A DNA stretch of 64,000 nucleotides from Nansenia antarctica (Eukaryota > Chordata > Actinopteri > Argentiniformes > Microstomatidae): the NCBI GenBank assembly GCA_963989245.1, contig OZ022341.1, forward strand, positions 57,257,628-57,321,627, in the 5' to 3' direction. Positions 56,328-64,000 of this stretch are shown piece by piece. A program made the position numbers and the translations under genes. Under the pieces are notes generated by a model. The model searched no databases. It was not told the origin of the DNA and was given only the letters and a program-made list of their open reading frames with translations. Positions within the stretch are counted from its first letter, which is position 1, and every line of letters begins with the position of its first letter.

Positions 56328-59300
56328 AAGCCTACCCAGGAAGTGTGGGACACAGTAGAAACCATGCTAGTTGTCCAGGATAGTGTGGCTTTGTGATTCA
56401 CTGTATTAAAATGCCATACCACATTTTCCAGGCCAAAACTATGCATTTGCATGATTATTTGCAATGCCTATTACGGTATTATTCATTAACCACACAACTC
56501 ATAACAGAGTCCAATATTCATTCCCCCATGATGAGACTTATTAGATGTTTAATCGTGTCTGTTTGAATTTCACGCTCATTCGAAACCTGTTATGACAAGG
56601 ATGTAATGATTACACAAACTAAAATCATGTTAATCCCCAAGAGGCCTAAATTAGTATACCAAACTGTAAATGAGAGAAATAAAAGACCAAAACAGGTGTA
56701 GGTTATTGTTTATATTTGATTCTCTTTATTGCAGTTATATATGAATTATCTCACAAATATCTGCCAGGGTTGCACTGTGCAAAGCTATGATGAGGAATTT
56801 GATTGCTGATATTGCTTTTGTGAAGGAGTCTGTTGAGGAATCAGTTATTTGTCAAAATAAGAGCTGGCGTGATCCCTAAAGAGAAAGGACTAGCACATTA
56901 GCTAATATCCTTTAACTCTCTTACAAAATATTATGTATCATCATATATTAATATCAAGACTGTGAATTATAAAATGAAGATACTAACTTGGTTCCAAATA
57001 TGAATACAAATGATTTCCTAAGCAAACTAACAGCAGTGCTAAACGATATCCCATCTTAATGTTGCAAAATGCAAAAGGCAAACAAAGGCATGGTGGGAGA
57101 AAAAAGCACTGGCATCATTTCACAGATCCTAAACCACCAGGAAGCTAGAGGATTAGTGACAGAAAGCTGCAGCATGATCATAGTGGTCAATCACAGATAG
57201 TTATTTGTATTGCTGCTCAAATTATTCCATGTTATGCGCATGGGCTTTTCCACTGGACGGCATGATGTTTTAGAATATAAATGTCCGGTCAGGTTTGTGG
57301 TTCAGATCAGGGGCTTGTCTGTTTTGGGGATTGATTGAATTATTTTTCCTGTGAAAGCTATCATGTAATTTCCATTGGCACTCAGTATATAGGATAATGG
57401 AAAGGTGGATGCTAAACATGCTAATAAATGACCCTTGCATGGAAAATGCAGTGCACATCTGTGGTGTGATTGGGTCAGTGAACAACGTATCATGCCTCTC
57501 AATTCTCCATGGGATTGAAGCGCTCTGTGGTAAGTTATGAGCAGTAAGTGTGTGGTGGCAAATGCAATGACTGCCAAGGTCTCTGTGGTGTCAATCTCTC
57601 TGTGTTCACAAATGTTTCTATGCAGTTTGTATGCTTTCAAAATTGCCTTCATTGAGTAACAATAGTTTGCCCTGAAAAACTCACGCCTATGCTACAGTCA
57701 ACAATTATAAGTCTATTTAGGTAAGCAAGGCCAAGTGGGAGTGAGAGTTCTGTATGGTTACTATAATATATGGGGAATATCTTAGGTGTGGTGTAGTTTG
57801 TCATATTGGGACCCACTTAGCTCATACAGAAGGTGACTGATGATATGTAATCTCCTACTCTTACAAAAAAGGTTACATATACAAATGTATTATGTAAATA
57901 GGAGTTTGTTGTGAGATGTTCAGTTCACCCAGGTATTAAAATATCCATTGTAATTTTCAAATCCCTATTCTGATTTTATAGAGAATGATCATTTCACCTG
58001 TCAACGTTTGAGGGAAATTATTTCCAATGATGTATTATTATTTTCCTTTTTTTCTAATTATCTATATTCTGAGTCAATCATATTACTGTAATAATTCCTC
58101 TCATGCATACAAGAGAGCCATGTCCTCTTTTTCTAATGAATATGGATGAGGTAATGCAAAGCAGTCTACTTTCTTCTCCCTTCAGGCCAGACAATTTGGA
58201 CTTCATCAATATGTATTTCCAAGGACTTCTGGAAAAGGCACTTCAAAGGAACTCATCAAGGATTCCTTTTGTCTTTTCCGCTGGTTTCATAGCCAAAGCC
58301 CACATACCCCCCTCTCCTCTCTTGACGTATATCAATAAATTATTCCTCTCAGGGCTCTCACATGATGTCTCACTCAAAGAATTTATTTGCTCTGCATTGG
58401 AAGAGGAAACTTGACAAATACTGCCCACCATTCTATACAAAAGAAATGCACAGCCAAAAAAACTAACAAAACATTTTTTTTAAAAATCAATAGTGAGGAA
58501 AAAGGAGGGAACATTTGGATTATTCTGACCCAGTATAGTTGTCTGAGGTATTTGGTGTCAGAGAAAAGTCATGCCCTTCAACTGAACCGTCATTAGTCAT
58601 AAGTGGCATGCACTCATCGTGAGATGTACCCTTAACTTCTATTTTTTGACCATGAAATTACTATTCCTGTTTGGCTGAGAACTTGGCTATGATTATCTGA
58701 GAGATGTGACAGGCATCAGTTTTCATCTGAGGTAAAAAGGTAAAACAGCTCAAAACAAAAAAGGGAGAAAGACAAACATTTAATTTAAATTTAAAGAGAG
58801 GCTTTTGGGCAAGAAAAACAAGGCCTCTTTTCCAATTGTGGTTTGATAGCAAAAAAAACATGTGGATCTTTGAAATACAGGATGCCATGATGAATCGAAG
58901 GTCATCTTGCTTTATTAGCCTTGGAAGTTAATAATGCATCAGTGACTCGAATGTCTGATTGATTGCATAGCAAACTGGGAAACACTCCCACCACCCTGTC
59001 TCTCCCTGGGCCCTGGCCTGAGGGATGCATCACCACAGCACCTGCAACTCTGCCCCGGGCTGAGCAGGAGATGCATAATATAGTCATCATTTTTCCGTCG
59101 CAGTGGAACAGGAGGTATCCTGGACTACTTCCAAGCCCCAAGAAAGGACATCTATAGTTTCTGCCTGCTTTTTTTAATGGAGTACCACCACTATACCAAC
59201 CTGAGAAAATAATTTCACCGCCAGTATGCCACTTAAAAGGGCATAATAGTTCCTTATCTTAAAAGTAGTCTGGGCCAGGTGAAACAGTAAACCTTAGTTC

Positions 59301-60440
59301 AGATTTGTTTGAATAGTTACTTCTAACTTCAGCTAAGTTTAGCCACTGACCACAGTTAGCAAACAAAAAAACAACAATAGGAGTGATTAGGGAACAACAT
59401 ACAATTAAAAATGTGTGGGTAAATTACCTCAAAGTAACATCCATCCAAATGAGTTTATTTGAAGTGAATTGGCCACTAATGTTGTGTTCCCCAAACACTC
59501 CCATGTATTGTTAGCAGTGGCTAAAGTTTGCTGAAGTTAGTATTGGCTGCCAAAACAAATCTGAACGCTGGATTTACAGTACAGTTTCTCCTGGCCCATA
59601 GACTACTTTCAAGGTAAGGAACCATCTGAGTATAAGTAAAATATTAAACTGTTGTTTTAAGGCAGAACACATTAAACGTTGAGATGTACCTGTACAGTGA
59701 TGAGGCCCTGTTGCAGAGCAACGCTGTGCAGCTTTGTTTTTATGCTGCTGCATTGGACTGAAATGTGTCCCTGAACAAGATGACTTGACATTTGATAAAG
59801 GATTTAGAAAGAAGGTTTTTCGCCTTGAAATTAAAATGTAATTAAAATACAGTATATGAGACTGAAAGAGTGTGACTGAGTGAAAGAGTGAAACTGTGGA
59901 AAGAGGTGAATAGGGGCACCATAAGAGATTCAGTAACTAGCAGACTAATTTGAGTGTAATTCCAGATAGTAAACAGACTTGGAGTTGAGGTATGTGGTGA
60001 TTTGTTTTCTGGGTAGAGGAAGGGGAATGCTAGGAATGCAGACTCAAACTTGTTTTCAAACTGTAATAAAATAGATAAAACATGGTCTTCGCATGTTTAT
60101 GTCATAATTAGGGGAGGTAAATTAATGTGTGCCGACTTCTTTTGACGGTTGAACAATGGTTTGGAGGTTAACATCCTTACATGATGAATACCTAAGGTAA
60201 ATTGTATGACATGCAATTAAAAAGCAATTTCTATTAAATTATGAAAAATATTTAGCTTTAACTGGATATTTATATATATCGTATCACAAACTGATTCGTA
60301 TTTATATATTCGGGGGAAAAATGTAATAGAGTATGCAGCTGTGTACTAGTTTAGGTAAACCAATGGAGACAATTGGATGAAAAGACATTCATATACAGTA
60401 CCAGCAATGTATAAATTAATCACTTTGTAAATACTCTATT
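56328..60440. other. unique, transposon-poor DNA, no gene recognised
   Basis: The longest frame (58,103-58,414, 103 codons) begins MHTREPCPLFLMNMDEVMQS and has ordinary composition, but no family, splice or start context supports it. AT-rich otherwise. Confidence 0.45.
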
Positions 60441-60628
60441 TCCACCCTGGACTCCTTCAAACTAGCCCTCAAAACCCATCTGTTCTCCAAGGCATTTGGC
60501 CCCTAGTCATTGTTTTAGTTTTTGCGTTGTTCGTTTTCTGTTTTGTCTGTCCGTTTTCATCCCCTTGTACAGCGTCCTTGGGTTTTTGAAAGGCTTTTTG
60601 AAAAGGCGCTATATAAATTAAAGTAAAA
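60441..60628 (+). mobile_element. LINE 3' end with last coding residues
   Basis: STLDSFKLALKTHLFSKAFG followed by a stop at about 60,504 is the extreme C-terminus of a LINE polyprotein (compare FKQALKTHLFKLAF at 49,815). The UTR ends ACAGCGTCCTTGGGTTTTTG and GGCGCTATATAAATTAAAG. Confidence 0.72.
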
Positions 60629-60782
60629 AAATATTTAAATAGACGTTCATATCTGCAGTGTACTGTATACTCCTGCATTTTGATTTTTGATTGCAGTTTG
60701 ATTATGGCTGTTAGGGATCATGCTTTGCAAAGTCTTGTTTACAGTGCATTTAAATCAAAGTAGAGAATGTACTTTTCTTTTA

Positions 60783-61969
60783 CAGTTTTTTACGGTCGCA
60801 AAGTCACAGTGTTCAATACTGAAGCCACAGTTTCACAACTCTTCATACAGTATGCATTAGTAACACTCATGTTGGCCAATGACTTCATTCATGTCTCAAA
60901 AGAAGCTTGTTCAACCACACACTGGCAACAATGTTCACTCAGAAGCATACACAGTCATTCATAACATTCTGACTTACAAAACACTAACAACAGGGAGCAT
61001 TACATAGTTTGAATGATTTTCACAAGAATGAATATTTCATTATAAAAATGGTTTGATTTATAGTAATCATAGACAGAATAGTTGACTGTACAACTGTAAA
61101 GTATTAGGCAACAAGAATGAATCCGAAATGCCACAATTTGCTTCTATCCTTTATTCTATCTTTTGCTTCTATCCTTTGTATTCTATGTTTTATCCTTTTT
61201 TTTCAGTATCTTTGCAGAAAGTAAGTTACGGTACATTTACTTCAAAGTACACTACATTTACTTGTGTAAAATGAAAAGTGAAAAATAAAGTGGAAGATGC
61301 AAAGTTCAAATAAAAAAGAAAAACAGAAATTCCAGGGCTACAATACAATAGCAATCACACCAAAAATGTCTCATTCCTGAGGGTTTTGGTCCACCCTCTG
61401 GTCTGCGTCTGGTCACATCTAATGTCTTCCCTGGCAATGCATCTAGTCTATTTCATTTCATTGTATATATTCTGCTAATATTTTCTAGACATTTCAATAT
61501 GATTACTGCAAATAGTGAAAATACCACCGCTCATCCGTTATCAGACTTTGCTGAGGTGCTGGAACAGAAGAGTATCAATAGAGTGCAAAATAACAGCATC
61601 TGCACACTCAAACACTGTGCAAAAAAACTGTTTATTGCGAGCTTTCTGTCATATATGATTACTGCAAAATTGCACCAAATAATTCAGTTTTGAACGTGTT
61701 CTTCACAGTTTTGAACACAGTGGTTTAACAATGAAAAAAAGTGTTGCAAATACATAGTATTTTGCAAGTGGGGGAGTTTGAATGAGAGAAGTGTTATGGC
61801 ATTTGGAGAACGTAGTCATTGAATGCATTCTGTATGAAAGCAATGCACGAATCACAGAGAAAGAGTCACAGTTTTGTTCACATGGGTTTCTGCTCTGCTG
61901 ACTGTATGAAGAGTTGTGAAACTGTGGTTCCAGTATTGAACATGGTGACTTAGCGACCGTAAAAAACTG
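60783..61969. mobile_element. mariner-like non-autonomous element, copy 1
   Basis: CAGTTTTTTACGGTCGCAAA (60,783) and TTAGCGACCGTAAAAAACTG (ending 61,969) are the inverted ends, flanked by TA on both sides (60,781-60,782; 61,970-61,971). The inverted repeats extend about 80 bases (through TCACAACTCTTCATACAGT). No transposase motif is visible in 1,187 bp. Its right half reappears inverted at 63,408 onward. Confidence 0.85.
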
Positions 61970-61971
61970 TA

Positions 61972-63407
61972 AGTCTAATTTAAGTCTCTTTTAAGCCCTA
62001 ACCCACACAGAACGTGCCTACTATCAGGTTCTGAAGAGCATCAAAGACTAAAATAAAGGTATGTCTAAAAATGTTTTAATAACATAACCCTTAAGAGAGA
62101 GAAGCTAAAGAAAACAAGTCTAAGTCATAGGATATACTGTCCAGTAGAGTATTTTTTCACCATCATATATCCATTCAAGGTGATGAAAAGCATACAGTTA
62201 GACCATTGTATTTTGGAACTCACTCTAAAGATGGATTGCACCACTGCTCTTATCACTCCTGAAAGCTGAAGCATTCTTCATGTCAGAACAAGTTTTACAA
62301 ATGAGTAAGACCCGTACCCTCTCAGCCTGTTTGTCATCGCGTCCATGACAAGATCAGCAGGGATCTTGAAGACAAAATGTCAATCTGCTCCGCCTAGAGA
62401 GCAAATAGGAGGTTGTGTCCTGGAAATGTTCTCTCTCTTGCATGTAAAGAATCATGCAGTTTCAGTACTACCATACCAAGCTGTTTATGTCTATTATTTT
62501 CTCATTTCATTTCGATATTTTGGGGGGTTTCATTGTGAGATCAGCAACATGAACACTTAGATGCTGTATTTCATAGGGCTTAATGATAACATTTCATGGC
62601 ATACTACAGTACTGTACAGTATGTATGAGATCCCGTGAGTAAGGGGGTGAGACCTTGGTTGACAGAAAGATGTGATTCTCTGCCCAGTGGGAGCCATTGT
62701 ATGGAACCCAACTACTGGTACCGGCAGAGAGAATCCCTGATCGCGCCGTGTTTCCTGTAATGGCACGGAAGGAGATACTCCGGCCCTGAAGTGGGTCATT
62801 GAAAATGACATGCACAGATGTTCATGAGGCAATGTTGCAGGAAACCAATATAATAGGCTGCCATCAATGAACATGTCGCATCACACATTCCCCACCAATT
62901 CTCCCAGCCAGATGATCTTCTAGTGCATGGTCCCCAGTGAACAGAGAGCACTCCCAGAAGCTCTATTACTCTTTAGGTTTCTTTCAAGAAGACACAGGAG
63001 GACTGCACCAGAAACGTGTTAGCCATCTTGCTGCCAGAGCGGCTCTTTATGGATGTCCCGTCAGCACAGGTAATAAAAGGCCTAGCCATCAGTGGGCTGA
63101 GGGAGTGGGGCCTGGATTACACAACATGAAACAGAGGCTAGAGAGAGTGTTGAAAGGGCCGACAGAGGGTTTAACATTGTAAGCGGTAGTAATGAAAATG
63201 GCATTCTACTTCCCCAATACTTTCTCATTTGAAGAGAGTCTTTGTTTTAGGGATCAGCAGGATTTGGTGGGATGCAATACTTACTCATAGCCTTTCAACA
63301 CTACATTTCCATGTCTTTTGTATTCATTGTGTATTCATACTATTACTGTTTTAAAGACTGTTTTTTTTTAAAGATTTTGTTCTCTGAAGAAAAAAAAAAC
63401 ACAGTTA
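61972..63407. other. unique DNA between two inverted element copies
   Basis: No repeat ends. One weak exon-like stretch lies at 62,977-63,069 (open phase-0 frame between CTCTTTAG and GTAATA), too short to support as an exon. Confidence 0.4.
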
Positions 63408-64000
63408 CAGTTTTTTACGGTCGCTAAGTCACAGTGTTCAATACTGAAACCACAGTTTCACAACTCTTCATACAGTCAGCAGAGCAGAAACCCATGTGAA
63501 CAAAACTGTGACTCTTTCTCTGTGATTTGTGCATTGCTTTCATACAGAATGCATTCAATGACTACGTTCTCCAAAATCCATAACACTTCTCTCATTCAAA
63601 CTCCCCCACTTGCTAAATACTATGTATTTGCAACACATTTTTTCATTGTTAAACCACTGTGTTCAAAACTGTGAAGAACACGTTCAAAACGGAATTATTT
63701 GGTGCAATTTTGCAGTAATCATATTCCTATCATATATGACAGAAGGCTCGCAATAAACTGTTTTTTTTGCTGTTATTTTGCACTCTATTGATACTCTTCA
63801 GTTCCAGCACCTCAGCAAAGTCTGATAACGGATGAGCGGTGGTATTTTCACTATTTGCAGTAATCATATTGAAATGTCTAGAAAATATTACTGTAGCAGA
63901 ATATATACAATGAAATGAAATAGACTAGATGCATTGCCAGGGAAGACATTAGATGTGACCAGATGCAGACCAGAGGGTGGACCAAAACCCTCAGGAGTGA
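63408..64000. mobile_element. mariner-like non-autonomous element, copy 2 (inverted, runs off window)
   Basis: Starts CAGTTTTTTACGGTCGCTAA behind TA (63,406-63,407) and follows, in reverse complement, the sequence of copy 1 from 61,969 back to about 61,375, at roughly 95% identity by eye. Differences include a small gap near 63,760 (copy 1 has about 20 extra bases around ACACTCAAACACTG). Its other end lies outside the window. Confidence 0.88.

Noticed and set aside
56114..56464. Minus-strand repeat protein with SEGVVSGQREW units
   Set aside because: It is the translation of the 20-bp minisatellite; 20 is not a multiple of three, so the frame changes from unit to unit.
58103..58414. 103-codon frame with ordinary composition
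   Set aside because: No family, splice sites or upstream context; too short to claim as a gene.
62977..63069. 31-codon exon-like segment between CTCTTTAG and GTAATA
   Set aside because: A frame this short is open by chance too often, and another frame is open as well.

Overview
This window is vertebrate nuclear DNA, most likely from a ray-finned fish. The evidence is the repeat content. There are many long dinucleotide microsatellites, non-LTR (LINE) 3' ends of teleost type, Tc1/mariner, PIF/Harbinger and hAT elements with intact target-site duplications, and a spliceosomal U2 snRNA sequence. Two foldback MITE families (near 17.0 kb and 54.1 kb) resemble, from memory, families abundant in salmonids and pikes, which hints at a protacanthopterygian; this is a weak inference. 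No bacterial-style gene, operon or CRISPR array is present, and I see no complete host protein-coding gene. The window reads as intergenic or giant-intron DNA.

Layout. 1-199 is the 3' end of a CR1/L2/Rex1-like LINE. About 200-9,371 is mostly unique AT-rich DNA with microsatellites and one exon-like segment at 8,389-8,526. 9,372-13,520 is a four-level nest of transposons: a TIR element holds a Tc1 copy, which holds a LINE fragment, which holds a small TIR element. 15,487-16,529 (Harbinger), 17,015-17,140 (foldback MITE), 18,787-19,312 (hAT), 19,935-20,607 (Harbinger) and 21,146-21,744 (mariner-like) form a chain of short DNA elements, some inside older retroelement-like sequence. 23,049-24,680 is a dead LINE on the minus strand that has lost its RT catalytic motif. 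25,906-26,640 (minus) holds a small spliced-looking open frame next to a gypsy-type integrase tail. 27,368-27,992 is a 195-bp tandem array. 28,817-28,991 is U2 snRNA, followed by a hairpin-rich repeat.

29,572-31,236 is a minus-strand solo LTR split by a hAT copy that retains a transposase N-terminus. 31,861-33,836 is a hAT inside which a second hAT sits. 34,450-35,335 is a young-looking L2 3' half with a single in-frame stop. 35,763-47,400 is largely unique, with a nested TIR element (37.9-38.8 kb), a near-perfect 32-bp hairpin (40.3 kb), a G-rich tract (41.9 kb) and an exon-like open segment (46.2 kb). 47,407-50,226 is a plus-strand solo LTR shattered by other insertions. 50,232-60,440 is the longest transposon-poor stretch. 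60,783-61,969 and 63,408-end are two copies of one mariner-like element in opposite orientation, giving a long inverted repeat.

The functional content I can support is non-coding or parasitic. The main value of the window is a relative chronology of insertions, plus a few open segments and hairpins that would need conservation or expression data to be taken further.
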